A DNA stretch of 64,000 bases from Firmicutes bacterium CAG:24053_14 (lineage in GTDB: Bacteria > Bacillota > Clostridia > Oscillospirales > Oscillospiraceae): positions 160,611 to 224,610 of the forward strand of contig MNSZ01000046.1 of assembly GCA_001916715.1 (NCBI GenBank), given 5' to 3'. Both the position numbers and the translations under genes were made by a program. The notes beneath the pieces were generated by a model, which did not search any database, had not been told where the DNA came from, and worked only from the letters and a program-made list of their open reading frames with translations. Shown here piece by piece: positions 1 through 9,087 of this stretch; position 1 is the stretch's first letter; every line of letters starts with the position of its first letter.

Positions 1-2338
1 AGGGCTTGGTAGTCATCAATTTATACAGCCGGTTCTTCGGGAAGTTGTCCATGAAGGGTACGATAGCACTGCCACACTTGATGAGGCCGCGGCCGGAGTC
101 CACGTTGGTGATGTAGGAGAGCTGGTTGTCCGAAATGTTCAGCAGCCGGGCCAGTTCTGTCCGGTCCGTCGCCGCCTGGTTGAGCATGACGAGGAACTCG
201 CTGTTGGCCAGCATGGTCCGGGCGGTGTGGGACTGCAGGAGGTCGTCCACATTCTGTGTAATGCCGGTGCAGCAGGCCCGGTATTTGCGGACGCGCTTCC
301 AGAGGGTAAATAGGAAGTTCGCGCTGTACTCATGCTGGAACAGCAGATAGATCTCGTCGATGTAGATCCAGGTATTGCGCCCCTGCTGCCGGTTGCGGAT
401 GATGCGGTTGAAAATGCTGTCCAGCACCACCAGCATGCCCACGGGCAGGAGCTGACGGCCCAGATCCCGGATGTCATAGCAGAGGATGCGGGAATTGGTG
501 TCCACATTGGTGGGCTTGGCGAAGGTGTTGAGGCTGCCCTCGGTGAACAGCTCAATGGCCAGCGCCACATCCCGAGCCTCCGGCTCCGGCTGGCGCAGCA
601 GCTCAGCGTGGAAATCCTGCAGGGTGGGCACCGCGCCGGTGTAGCCCCTGCGGATGTACTCCCGGTAGCACTGTGCAGCGCAGCGGTCGATGATGGACTT
701 CTCCTTGGCGGAGAGTTTCCCGGATCCCATGAGCTGCTCACACAGGGACAGCAGAAACTCGGACTTCAGCACCACCGGGTTCTCCCCGTCACCGTAGCCC
801 TGCTCCATGTCCATTGCGTTGATGTGGTTGGGCGAGGTGGCGGACACCTCGATCACCTCGCCGCCCAGCCCCTCGATGAGCGGCCGGTATTCGGATTCCG
901 GGTCGATGACGATGATGTCGTCCGGCACCCCGCCGTCACCATTCTCCGCCGCCAGGGCCAGCCCCACCATCTCCCGCTTGGCGGTGAAGGACTTGCCGGA
1001 GCCGGACACGCCGAGGACAAAGCCGTTGGCGTTGAGCAGTTCCCAGCGGTTGGCGAGGATGAGGTTCTTGCTGATGGTATTCTGGCCGTAGTACACGCCG
1101 CCCTGATGGCGGATCTCCTGGGCCTTGAAGGGCATGAGGACGGCCAGCGCCTCGGTGGTGAGGGTGCGGAGAGCATCGATGCGGCGCAGGCCCAGAGGCA
1201 GCGCCGTCACCAGCCCCTCTGCCTGCTGCCAGTTGAGGGTGGAGAGCTGACACAGGTGCTTGCGGGCAATGGACTGAAGGGTTTCCGTGTCGCTGTCCAG
1301 TTCCTCTTTGCTGTCCGCCAGATGCACCAGCGTCACCACAGCGAACATCATGCGCTGGTCACGGGTGGTGAGATCATCCAGCATCTCACGGGTTTCCTTG
1401 CGCTGCTGTTCGAGGTCATACGGGACAACGGCGGAGAAGTTGTTGTTGCTGTTCTGCCGGCGCTGCCAGTTGGTCACATTGGTTTCCACGCCCAGCAGTC
1501 GGTTCTGCATCTCACGCACCGCCTCGTCCGTGGGGACGGGGATCACATCGATGGACAGCATGAGCGTCCGGTTCAACTCCGTCAACTCGTTGATCATGGA
1601 GTCTTTGATGTAGGAGGCGTACTCCTTGAGGAACAGGACCCGCCCGAACTTATCGCCCATGACAAAGTGGTCCTTCTTGAACTCCATGCTGTCCGGGCAG
1701 ATGGCATCCTTATAGGAGGCCCCCTTCCGCATGCTGTCCTTCAGGTTGAAGTGGAACTCCGTTTCCTCACCTACCCGGTAGAAGTCGTGGAGGATCCGCA
1801 GACGTTCGATGGCGTCCAGTTCCTCGCTGCGGGAGTCCAACTTGCTGAGCCGGCTGGTAATATCATTGGTGACACGGTCAAAGAAGGTTCTGGCCTCATC
1901 CACATTCTTCTTGTGAGTGGAGACGGTGATGTACCGCTCCTGCACCACGCTGTTGGACGAGTCAGTGACCTTGTCCATGAGCATGGTGTTGTACTCGGCC
2001 CGGTATCCGTCCAGAAAATCTCCGCGGGGCGGAAGGAGGATGGTTTCCTCGAAGTTCTGACGGTTGAGCCGCTTGTTGTTGATGGTGATCTTGGTGGTAG
2101 AGCCAGTGTCCAGCGCATTGAGCAGTTCGGAATAATTCAGGAACATCGCCGTCTTGTCCTCTTTGGAGGCGATGGCGTAGTTGATGTCCGAAAAACGGAT
2201 GCACTTGGAGAACTTGCTCCCAAACTGAAAAACCCCATCCGGCCAGATACGGCGAATGGGGATGGCGTCCTGTACAGATCTTGGTACGGTAAATTGTTCT
2301 TTGTCCTGCTTTAATGTATTTTGCAGGGTTTTAATCAA
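1..2338 (-). CDS. VirB4-like conjugal transfer ATPase (3' end beyond window)
   Basis: This is the energising ATPase of the type IV secretion channel, acting at the inner face of the membrane. The frame is open to the window edge, so the C-terminus is missing. A Walker A motif GVSGSGKS lies near residue 443 and a Walker B-like segment IYIDEIYLLF near residue 656, the usual VirB4 spacing. The start is taken as TTG at 2338: it has GGAGG nine bases upstream and overlaps the PrgI stop codon, as expected for a coupled pair. The order TrbL, PrgI, VirB4 on one strand supports the call. No defect is seen in the visible part. Confidence 0.92.
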   Translation of the reverse strand, partial: MIKTLQNTLKQDKEQFTVPRSVQDAIPIRRIWPDGVFQFGSKFSKCIRFSDINYAIASKEDKTAMFLNYSELLNALDTGSTTKITINNKRLNRQNFEETILLPPRGDFLDGYRAEYNTMLMDKVTDSSNSVVQERYITVSTHKKNVDEARTFFDRVTNDITSRLSKLDSRSEELDAIERLRILHDFYRVGEETEFHFNLKDSMRKGASYKDAICPDSMEFKKDHFVMGDKFGRVLFLKEYASYIKDSMINELTELNRTLMLSIDVIPVPTDEAVREMQNRLLGVETNVTNWQRRQNSNNNFSAVVPYDLEQQRKETREMLDDLTTRDQRMMFAVVTLVHLADSKEELDSDTETLQSIARKHLCQLSTLNWQQAEGLVTALPLGLRRIDALRTLTTEALAVLMPFKAQEIRHQGGVYYGQNTISKNLILANRWELLNANGFVLGVSGSGKSFTAKREMVGLALAAENGDGGVPDDIIVIDPESEYRPLIEGLGGEVIEVSATSPNHINAMDMEQGYGDGENPVVLKSEFLLSLCEQLMGSGKLSAKEKSIIDRCAAQCYREYIRRGYTGAVPTLQDFHAELLRQPEPEARDVALAIELFTEGSLNTFAKPTNVDTNSRILCYDIRDLGRQLLPVGMLVVLDSIFNRIIRNRQQGRNTWIYIDEIYLLFQHEYSANFLFTLWKRVRKYRACCTGITQNVDDLLQSHTARTMLANSEFLVMLNQAATDRTELARLLNISDNQLSYITNVDSGRGLIKCGSAIVPFMDNFPKNRLYKLMTTKP

Positions 2339-2684
2339 TCTTCAGGGCCTCCTTCATACTCGAACGCTCCATGAGTTTTGCGTACAGGTTGTCCGATTGG
2401 AAGACGAGCCGGTGAGGATATATAAATTCCGTGCGGATATAGGCAAATAGAAACTGCTCCAGCGTCATGCCGTTGTACTGGAAAAAACCGCCGAGGGCGA
2501 AGGGAAAAGCGCACAGGACGCAGACCCACCCGATCTCGGCGGTCGCCAGCACAGAGCGCAGGCCAAAATACACGCCTACGGCAACAGCGACGGCCAGCAG
2601 CGCGAAGATGAACTGGCGGAGCGACAGCCCGAAAAACAGGCTCTCCTGATAGTTTCGGACTTCTTTGTTGATGCGTACCTCGAT
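2331..2684 (-). CDS. PrgI family membrane protein of the conjugation channel, AUC start likely
   Basis: A small protein of about 117 residues with two membrane segments, placed immediately before VirB4 as PrgI proteins are in Gram-positive conjugation systems; it is thought to help build the channel base. The N-terminus reads EVRINKEVRNYQESLFFGLS, typical of the family. No ATG, GTG or TTG lies in frame between an upstream TGA and this segment. A perfect GGAGG ends nine bases before an ATC codon at 2684, so AUC is the likely initiator. The next standard start (GTG at 2573) would delete about a third of the protein, including the first membrane helix. Family call is firm; the start is an inference. 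Confidence 0.85.
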   Translation of the reverse strand: MEVRINKEVRNYQESLFFGLSLRQFIFALLAVAVAVGVYFGLRSVLATAEIGWVCVLCAFPFALGGFFQYNGMTLEQFLFAYIRTEFIYPHRLVFQSDNLYAKLMERSSMKEALKID

Positions 2685-2730
2685 TGGATTTCACCTCCGT
2701 TTCCGTTCCTGAACTTTTGGCAGACAGGAG

Positions 2731-2759
2731 TTGCCATGTCCGCCGGGGTATGCTAACAT
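2731..2759 (+). promoter_or_regulatory. Sigma-A type promoter for the plus-strand membrane protein
   Basis: TTGCCA (2731-2736) and TAACAT (2754-2759) are separated by 17 bases, 33 bases upstream of the ATG at 2792. It would drive transcription against the transfer operon. Confidence 0.5.
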
Positions 2760-2791
2760 CAAAGTGAAAAAATAGCGAGAGGGGTGTACCT

Positions 2792-3136
2792 ATGTTCTAT
2801 GCATATATTTTTCTGGGAGCCGGGATCCTGATCCTGTCCATCCTGTTCCGCCTGGCCGCGGTGTTCCGTCTGACCATCCCGCTGCTGTATGCGCTGGTGG
2901 TGCCGACGCTACTGAGCGATTGGTACTACGCCCACTACACGCTGGCCAATGTGATCTGGTACATCCTGCTGGCGGTCACGGTCCTGTCCTGGGTGTACTC
3001 CCTGGTGCGGAAGATCTCCGCCATCATGGAGCGGCGCCGGCGCGAGAAAGAAAAAGAGGAAATTTTAATTCAGCGGGTGCGCGAGGCCGGCCGCAACGGC
3101 GGCGGTATCGTCCATATTGACGATCTTTTGGATTAA
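2792..3136 (+). CDS. Small membrane protein of unknown function, opposite to the transfer operon
   Basis: A 114-residue protein with about three hydrophobic segments (roughly residues 3-20, 27-43 and 50-70), followed by a highly charged basic/acidic tail rich in Arg, Lys and Glu. I do not recognise the family. It starts at ATG with AGAGGGG upstream and a plausible promoter at 2731-2759. It is the only plus-strand gene in the transfer module and lies between trbL and prgI. Its stop overlaps the trbL stop on the other strand: the two TAA codons share the bases TTAA at 3133-3136. Topology and position would fit an exclusion or channel-modulating protein, but that is a guess. Confidence 0.72.
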   Translation: MFYAYIFLGAGILILSILFRLAAVFRLTIPLLYALVVPTLLSDWYYAHYTLANVIWYILLAVTVLSWVYSLVRKISAIMERRRREKEKEEILIQRVREAGRNGGGIVHIDDLLD

Positions 3137-3978
3137 CCGAGGCCCATCAGTTCCCGCACCAGACGATCGCTCATCTTGATAGCGCCCACCAGGACCAGCA
3201 TGTTGAAAATCAGTTCCCCGATATAGTTCCAAACGATGGTAGCGGCAGCCATTGTGTCATCCGCGATGGCCGGCGGCGCCGCGGCAAACTGGGAAAAGAT
3301 AATACAAGCTAAAACGATCATACAGCCCTCCAGGCAGATGGCGGCGTAACTCTTAACAAAGGCCACGCCAATGCTGCTGGAGGGTTGTCCTGCGAAACTG
3401 GCCAGTGGGATGGGGGCGATAGCCGTCGCCATATAGAGTTTGAAAAAACGGGAATAGACGGTCAAAATCATGACCAGCGACAAAACCCAGATAAACAGGG
3501 ATCCCAGGAGCGTCACTGCCCACAGCGGGATGCTCTCCAGGAAACCCACATCCTCAATGATGGCCACCATCTCGTCCGGCAGGGCCGTGTCGGACATGGC
3601 CGTGAGGCCGGAGGCGTCCATGATGGTGGACACCGCGCCCTGGGCGATGCTGAACAGGGCCATCATCAGCTCCAAGCCGTAGGTGACGGCCCCCTGCGCC
3701 AGCGCGAACCGCACAAAGGTCTTGACCGCCACCTCCGGGCGCTTGAGTTCCGTAAAGCTGCCGCAGGTCTTGACCACGCCGGCCACGAAAAACAGCACCA
3801 GCAGGGCGTAGCCGATGGCTCTCAGCGCGTCATGGATGTTGAGAATGACGTCCCAGATCCCGCCGCCTTTGAATTCTTCCGGCGACGTGGAGATGAGCGT
3901 CCAAATCTCGGTGAGTTTTTCATTCCAGGTAGCAAGGGCTGAGTTCAGGTTGTCAACGATCCAGTTTCCACTTCCCAT
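3133..3978 (-). CDS. TrbL/VirB6-like conjugal transfer membrane protein (CD1112 family)
   Basis: A 281-residue polytopic membrane protein with about six hydrophobic segments, forming part of the inner-membrane pore of the mating channel. The N-terminal pattern with NSALATWNEKLTEIW, and the segment ending in VKTCGSF before the second helix, match the CD1112-type proteins of clostridial conjugative transposons. ATG at 3978 has GGAGG nine bases upstream. It follows Maff2 by 65 bases and precedes PrgI and VirB4, the standard order. Confidence 0.88.
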   Translation of the reverse strand: MGSGNWIVDNLNSALATWNEKLTEIWTLISTSPEEFKGGGIWDVILNIHDALRAIGYALLVLFFVAGVVKTCGSFTELKRPEVAVKTFVRFALAQGAVTYGLELMMALFSIAQGAVSTIMDASGLTAMSDTALPDEMVAIIEDVGFLESIPLWAVTLLGSLFIWVLSLVMILTVYSRFFKLYMATAIAPIPLASFAGQPSSSIGVAFVKSYAAICLEGCMIVLACIIFSQFAAAPPAIADDTMAAATIVWNYIGELIFNMLVLVGAIKMSDRLVRELMGLG

Positions 3979-4043
3979 TGTGCATCACCTCCGTGTGGGA
4001 AGGGAGCGGGAGGACGCTGTGTGCGCCCTCCCGCTTTGCCCAC

Positions 4044-4355
4044 TCAGCCGGTGATGAGGGTGAGGATCTCCTTGGTAAACGTGATAACAATGCCGCCCGC
4101 GATGGTGAGCATGCCGTTGGCGCGCTGGGAGGGGTCGTGGCTCTTGAGGGACAGGCCCAGCTGGAGGACGCCGAAGCCCAGCAGGATGAGGCCGATGGCC
4201 CGGATGAGGGAAAAAATGAAGTCGCTCAGATTTGTCACAACCGCCAGCGGATCGTCCGCCGCGAAGGCAGGACAGACAGTCATGACCGCGACCAGCACAA
4301 AGCAGGAAAGCATGGCGTAAATGCGCTTGACCCGCTTTTCGAATTTATGATTCAT
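4044..4355 (-). CDS. Maff2 family mobile-element membrane protein
   Basis: A 103-residue protein with a signal-peptide-like N-terminus ending near CPAFAA and two further hydrophobic segments, the classic layout of Maff2 proteins, which resemble VirB2 pilin subunits in size and topology. The start ATG overlaps the virD4 stop as ATGA, so the two are translationally coupled. A pilin-like role in the channel is inferred from family and position. Confidence 0.87.
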   Translation of the reverse strand: MNHKFEKRVKRIYAMLSCFVLVAVMTVCPAFAADDPLAVVTNLSDFIFSLIRAIGLILLGFGVLQLGLSLKSHDPSQRANGMLTIAGGIVITFTKEILTLITG

Positions 4356-6097
4356 GCTGCATTCTCCTTGTTTTCATTGGTGTCATCGGTGGAAAATGCC
4401 GCAAAAAATTCATGTCCAGAAATCACCGGTGCTTGGTTCTGCCTGTGGTGAATATAGGGTGGCCCGCCAGCCAGTGAGGTTTGCCGGACGGCGGGATGTT
4501 TCATTAAATCGTATTTCAGGTCCATGACCGGTCCGGCACCGCGAATGAGCAGAATGGCGTACCGGTTGTCCAACCGGCGCACTTCGTCCGGCGTCAGCAG
4601 TTCCCGGCCGCTGATCTGCATGTTGGTGGACCATGAGCCGGACTTACCTTTGGTTTCCCCATGAGTCTTGGTATCGATGGTGGATTTGCCCAGGGCCTCG
4701 GAAATGTACTTGTGGGTGCTGGACTCGTTGCCGCCGAGGTACAGCAGGGTGTCCGAGTTGCCGGGGATGGTTTCCCAGGAGTCCTTGAACTGCTCCTTGA
4801 TCTGCGCCATGTTTTGGATGATGGTGCTGCAGGAGATGTTTCTGGACCTCATGGTTGCCAGTTCGCGGGGCAGCCCCGGCAAATTGACCGAGGGCGCCTC
4901 ATCCAGGATGAAGTGGACATGCCGGGGCAGCGGACCGTGGTGGATCTGGTCTGCACAGTAGTAAAGGGTCTGGAACACCTGGGAATAAAGCAGACTTACC
5001 AAAAAGTTATAGGTATTGTCATTGTCCGGGATAACAGCGTACAGGGCACATTTCTTCTCTCCCAGCGTGTACAGATCCATATCGTCGTGGTCCGTGATGG
5101 CCCGGATCTGGGGCAGGTTAAAGGGGGCCAGACGCACAGCGGTCGACACAAGGATGCTCTTGGAAGTCTTGCCCGCCGCCATCTTAAAGACCTTATATTG
5201 CCGGACGGCGACGCTGTCCGGCTTCTCCCGTTCAATGGCGCTGAACAGCAGATCCAGCGGCGAGACGTGGTCCTCGTCGTCCTCTTTTACCTCCGCGTAT
5301 TCCAGCACCCGCATGACCATGGAAAAGTTCTGCTCGGACTCCGGCGCCTCCTGAAACAGCATGAGGATGATGGCCTGCAGCAGCGCCGTTTCGGCCTTGG
5401 TCCAGAACGGATCCGACTCATGGCTGTTCTTGGGTGTTGTGGCTTGAATGAGGTTATTGACCAGCCGCAGGGCGTCCTTCTCGTCCCGAATGTAACGGAA
5501 AGGGTTATATCCGTCCGACTGCTCCAGATTGACAAGGTTCAGCACCCGCACATCGTAGCCCTGGCTTTTGAGGTAGCCGCCGGTGGCAGTCAGCACCTCC
5601 ATTTTGGGATCGGTGATCACATAGTTGGTGTTGGCCTCCAGAATGTTAGGCAGGACATAACTGCGGGTCTTGGCCGCGCCGCTGCCGCCGATGACCAGTA
5701 CGTTGAGGGACCGGCGGTGCTTGTGGGTATCCAGCCCCAGGCGGACATGCTTTGTCAGGGGCTTATTCTGCTTTTGACAGAACATGGCGTTGACCTGTTT
5801 GGGGGACGCCCACTGGGCGGAGCCGTGTTCCTCGCCGTCGCGGGTACGGCCCTGGGTGGTGCGGTAGAGGCAGATCCCCATGACATAGAGGCCGGTGCAG
5901 GCGAGAATGCTCATCAGGCTGTGTCCCGTCCAGCGGATCTTCAAAGGGGTCTGCAGGGCTGCGGTCAGGTTCGTCAGCAGTTCCGGCAGGCCGTCCCCGA
6001 GGGACTGGGCGATCAGGAGCGCGGCCCAGACCACGGGAATGTAGAGAAACAGATACGGGAGGATCCCTCCCGATCTGCCCGGTTGATTCAGCGGCAT
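4352..6097 (-). CDS. VirD4-like coupling protein (CD1115 family)
   Basis: The coupling ATPase that delivers the relaxase-DNA complex to the mating channel. The protein has 581 residues. Two N-terminal membrane segments (about 12-33 and 60-80) anchor it. The nucleotide site GGSGAAKTRS lies near residues 136-146 and the Walker B segment HFILDEAPSV near 396. Length and motifs fit the CD1115-type family. Note Ala for Gly within the P-loop (GSGAAKT), common in this family. It lies directly upstream of Maff2 and downstream of the relaxase block. Confidence 0.94.
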   Translation of the reverse strand: MPLNQPGRSGGILPYLFLYIPVVWAALLIAQSLGDGLPELLTNLTAALQTPLKIRWTGHSLMSILACTGLYVMGICLYRTTQGRTRDGEEHGSAQWASPKQVNAMFCQKQNKPLTKHVRLGLDTHKHRRSLNVLVIGGSGAAKTRSYVLPNILEANTNYVITDPKMEVLTATGGYLKSQGYDVRVLNLVNLEQSDGYNPFRYIRDEKDALRLVNNLIQATTPKNSHESDPFWTKAETALLQAIILMLFQEAPESEQNFSMVMRVLEYAEVKEDDEDHVSPLDLLFSAIEREKPDSVAVRQYKVFKMAAGKTSKSILVSTAVRLAPFNLPQIRAITDHDDMDLYTLGEKKCALYAVIPDNDNTYNFLVSLLYSQVFQTLYYCADQIHHGPLPRHVHFILDEAPSVNLPGLPRELATMRSRNISCSTIIQNMAQIKEQFKDSWETIPGNSDTLLYLGGNESSTHKYISEALGKSTIDTKTHGETKGKSGSWSTNMQISGRELLTPDEVRRLDNRYAILLIRGAGPVMDLKYDLMKHPAVRQTSLAGGPPYIHHRQNQAPVISGHEFFAAFSTDDTNENKENAA

Positions 6098-6173
6098 TCA
6101 CCTCCAAATGTGAAAAACAGGGGCGCACCGCATTGGTACGCCCCATAGGCTGATTGGATGTATGCCTGTTTGC

Positions 6174-6632
6174 TTAGTCCTGTTCGAAGGGATACAGGAT
6201 GTCCACACCGAGGGCGTGCATGTGATCCTCATACTGCAGGAGGCCCCGCAGGTCGTGGCCCCGGTAGATCCGATCCTGTTTACAGGACAGGATGTAATCC
6301 ATTTTCTTTTCGGCAGCCTCCCGCGCCAGGAACCGGAGGCTGGGCCTCCGGAGGTCCCATCCGCACATATAATCTTTGTATACGCCGACGATCTGCAGGC
6401 TGTTTTCTTCCGCAAATTGGCGCAGGTAAGTGTCCTGTCCGCTGATACCGATCTCGTCTGCTGCCGGATTGTTCGTGTTCACCCGGAGATACAGCCAGCA
6501 GCGTTTCCCTCGCAGCTGCGCTTTGGGCGGCAGGCTCCCGTGCGCAAACAGCCTTTTCAGCAGTGCCATATCCTCCGGGAGCAGGAATCCTGCGCTGCCG
6601 GTGCGTCCTCTGTAGTAGTAAACGGCTTTCAT
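6174..6632 (-). CDS. Resolvase-domain-like protein with catalytic serine replaced
   Basis: A 152-residue protein. Residues about 45-150 follow the layout of a serine-recombinase catalytic domain: the segment WLYLRVNTNNP stands where family members have YxRVSTxxQ, followed by a GISGQDTYLRQFAEE helix and DRIYRGHDL where SRLGRN is usual. The nucleophilic Ser is Asn52 here, so strand cleavage is not expected. There is no DNA-binding C-terminal domain. ATG at 6632 was chosen because GGAGG lies nine bases upstream; the longer frame to 6671 lacks a ribosome site. It lies between pcfB and virD4, so a structural or regulatory role in transfer is possible. Confidence 0.72.
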   Translation of the reverse strand: MKAVYYYRGRTGSAGFLLPEDMALLKRLFAHGSLPPKAQLRGKRCWLYLRVNTNNPAADEIGISGQDTYLRQFAEENSLQIVGVYKDYMCGWDLRRPSLRFLAREAAEKKMDYILSCKQDRIYRGHDLRGLLQYEDHMHALGVDILYPFEQD

Positions 6633-6719
6633 GTGATTTGGCCTCCTTCCACTTTTTTGTAACTCAACCATACCCGAACCGGCACGGAATGTCCAGCACT
6701 TTCCCCGAACAGCACCCGA

Positions 6720-7367
6720 TCATCTGGACTTCTTACGCGTCTTAGTTTTCTGTCTGGCCGGGGCGCGCTGACGCTGTTCTTCCAACTGAGCGCGATAGCC
6801 CTGCAGGCGGCCCTCAACGGAGGGCCGCTCATCACTCGTCGTCCTCGCCGCGCTCCCGGCGTGCATAGGAGAGCTGGTGCTGGTATCGCGCGAGGCGCGT
6901 CCCGACCGGGAATCTTTTTTTGGCGTTCCAGGTTCCTTCTCCGGTTGCCGCTCCCGTTCCGGCTGCTCCTTCTGGGGGGCCTCCGGCTGCTGGTACATCA
7001 TCTTCTGGAACACCAAGTTGGCCCGTTCCACCTCTGTGGCCGGCATGACAACATCTACCATGCTTTGGGGGTCATTGGGATCTCTGGAGTTTTGGATGGC
7101 CGCATAGAGCAATTTCGGTTCCCGCGCCTTGTGCCTGAACTCCCGGTATTCCTCCTGCGTCATGGGGAATACCCGCAGATCCCGTGTCTGCTGCAGCATT
7201 TTGCCCATGCGGACCTTGCCGCTGATCTTCTTGTGGTTTTTTGCTAAGGCCAGCGACATGGCCAGCAGGTTCTTGGCTGCCGAACCGCCCAGCCGGACGG
7301 CCACCTCTCCGCCGGAGAGCAGCATGCGGACCAGCTGGTCCGCAGCCTCACCGCCTCCGATATTCAT
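6720..7367 (-). CDS. PcfB family conjugation protein (DUF3801)
   Basis: A 215-residue protein. Residues 1-125 match PcfB, an accessory factor that helps load the relaxase onto the coupling protein in pCF10-like systems; visible features are GGEAADQLVRMLLSGGEVA at the start and the VMPATEVERANLVFQKM segment. The last 85 residues are low-complexity, rich in Glu, Gln, Pro, Arg and Lys, and end in a basic tail. ATG at 7367 has GGAGG nine bases upstream. A longer frame reading through 7832 is only an overlap with the relaxase gene. Confidence 0.88.
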   Translation of the reverse strand: MNIGGGEAADQLVRMLLSGGEVAVRLGGSAAKNLLAMSLALAKNHKKISGKVRMGKMLQQTRDLRVFPMTQEEYREFRHKAREPKLLYAAIQNSRDPNDPQSMVDVVMPATEVERANLVFQKMMYQQPEAPQKEQPERERQPEKEPGTPKKDSRSGRASRDTSTSSPMHAGSAARTTSDERPSVEGRLQGYRAQLEEQRQRAPARQKTKTRKKSR

Positions 7368-8760
7368 CTCGTTCCACCTCCTTTGCCTTGGCCTCGGCCA
7401 CATGGATGTCGTGTTCCATCTGGGGCCGGTTCCGTTCAATGGTTTCGCACAGGGAAATCTCCTTCCGTGCCTGCCGGATCTCACGGTTGACGTCCGCCAA
7501 CTGCCGGTACAACTCCGCCTTTTCCGCCATGAGCTGCTCCCTATGGATCCCACACTGCTCCAGCGCGGAGACGGCGTCCATGTAGCGGGCGAAGGGTTCC
7601 TCCATGCCGGGCATGCCGGACTCATAGCAGTTCTTTGCCGGGGCGAGGGCCTCCGCGTCGGAGAGGGCGTCGTAGAGTGCCCGCCATTTCTTCTTCCGCA
7701 CGTTGAGGATGGTGCGCTGCTTGTTGAGGCTGGCCAGCGTTTCCTCTGCGCGGGCGCGGACGGCCTGCAGGTCCTCTGCCGTGGAGACGCCATGCGCCCG
7801 CAGGAAGGCGAATTGTTCCTTGTAGCTCTCAAACTTCATGATCTCCCGCCTGAGATGGGGCGTCATCTTTGGCGGGTACTGCCGCTGCCCGGCCTTGCCC
7901 AGCAGATAGAGGTAGTGGACGTACAGGGCCATAAATCCGGTGTACTTCTGGGGGTGGCGCCTGCGGTACGGCTCATACCGGGGCCGGTAGATGATGGCAG
8001 GGCGTGTGCCGGCTTCGATGGCATCGAGGTTCCCTTCGATGGCGGCGCGGATCCCGGCCTCGGTGAACAGCGGATTTTTCCGGCCCGGCACCATGAACCG
8101 CTCTTGGCCCCGCAGACGGAAACCGAGGCGATTCCCATGCTTGATCTCATATCCCTTGTGCTCCATGATGAGGAAGAAGTGACCGATATCGTTGGCATCC
8201 TCTATGGCCTCCCGCAGATCCGCCTCCAGCATGGCCCGGAAGGTAGGCTGGCCCTTGCTTTGCCGCAGCCACTCGATGTAACTAACCGCTTTTTCTGTTT
8301 TACCCTCCATGATAACAGAGAGGCCGTGTTCCCGACACAGCCGGTCTGAGATGGCCCGGATCTGGCTGTAGTAGCTGCGGGCATTGCTATGGTACTTCTC
8401 ACCGGTATTCGCATTCACAGAATTGAATATGGTATGGGCATGGATGTGTTCCTTGTCCTCATGCACCCCAATCACTGCCTCATAGCCAGAGAGATGCTCT
8501 GCGGCAAACTCCTTCGCAATCTCCAACGCCAGTTCTGGGGTGACCTCGCCGGGCTTGAAGGACTGGATGATGTGATAATACTGGACGCCGTCCATCTGAC
8601 GATAGTGCCGCTTGGTTTTCATCATACGGCTGACGGCGTGTTCCATGGAGCAGCCCTGGCTGGTGGTAAGGATCTGCTCGTTTGTTTTATCCCCATTGAG
8701 GACATAGCGGACTCCCACGTCCAGCCGCCCCTTTCGGGCGAGTATCTTCGTAACCGCCAT
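7348..8760 (-). CDS. Relaxase (MobA/VirD2 family)
   Basis: The nicking enzyme that cuts oriT and pilots the transferred strand. The protein has 470 residues. The metal-binding three-histidine motif HIHAHT lies at residues 105-110, Tyr19 in VRYVLN is a candidate nucleophile, and YYHIIQSF is the conserved strand of the Relaxase domain. The C-terminal half is helical and charged. The start overlaps the mobC stop as TAATG; the end overlaps pcfB by 20 bases. The mobC-relaxase pair next to a hairpin-rich intergenic region is the usual mobilisation layout. Confidence 0.94.
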   Translation of the reverse strand: MAVTKILARKGRLDVGVRYVLNGDKTNEQILTTSQGCSMEHAVSRMMKTKRHYRQMDGVQYYHIIQSFKPGEVTPELALEIAKEFAAEHLSGYEAVIGVHEDKEHIHAHTIFNSVNANTGEKYHSNARSYYSQIRAISDRLCREHGLSVIMEGKTEKAVSYIEWLRQSKGQPTFRAMLEADLREAIEDANDIGHFFLIMEHKGYEIKHGNRLGFRLRGQERFMVPGRKNPLFTEAGIRAAIEGNLDAIEAGTRPAIIYRPRYEPYRRRHPQKYTGFMALYVHYLYLLGKAGQRQYPPKMTPHLRREIMKFESYKEQFAFLRAHGVSTAEDLQAVRARAEETLASLNKQRTILNVRKKKWRALYDALSDAEALAPAKNCYESGMPGMEEPFARYMDAVSALEQCGIHREQLMAEKAELYRQLADVNREIRQARKEISLCETIERNRPQMEHDIHVAEAKAKEVERDEYRRR

Positions 8761-9071
8761 TACAGATCCGCAACCTTTTCCATGAGCAGGTACACCTGCC
8801 GCAGCAGGAACAGCGCCTCTTTTGCGTCTTGTCGGGTGGCGATGCCGGCGTTGACGCTCCGGGCGATTTGATTGATATTTACGCCGATTCGGTTGATCTC
8901 CCGATATAAGTCGTTGATCTCCGCCGGCTGGCGCTGGCGGATCTCCGTGCGGTTGATGCAGGAGCGGATGACGTTACTCAGGGACAGGCCAGACTCTCTG
9001 GCCAGCCGGTCCAGGTGTTCCCGTTCCTCCACGGTCAGCCGCACGGAGAGAAATTTGCTTTTTTCCTGCAC
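8760..9071 (-). CDS. MobC-like relaxosome accessory protein
   Basis: A 103-residue DNA-binding protein. The N-terminus has a ribbon-helix-helix pattern (FLSVRLTVEEREHLDRLA), followed by the MobC core with INRIGVNINQIARSVN. It helps the relaxase find and melt oriT. GTG at 9071 with GGAGGTG upstream is the start. It directly flanks the presumed oriT. Confidence 0.9.
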   Translation of the reverse strand: MQEKSKFLSVRLTVEEREHLDRLARESGLSLSNVIRSCINRTEIRQRQPAEINDLYREINRIGVNINQIARSVNAGIATRQDAKEALFLLRQVYLLMEKVADL

Positions 9072-9087
9072 ACGTCACCTCCTTTTT

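Noticed and set aside
332..2314. A 660-codon open frame on the plus strand
   Set aside because: It is the complement of the virB4 coding strand; its composition is unnatural (many His, Val, Gln) and VirB4 motifs are on the minus strand. High GC at third positions makes long antisense frames.
4661..6148. A 495-codon plus-strand frame over virD4
   Set aside because: Antisense to the ATPase motifs of VirD4; no family similarity.
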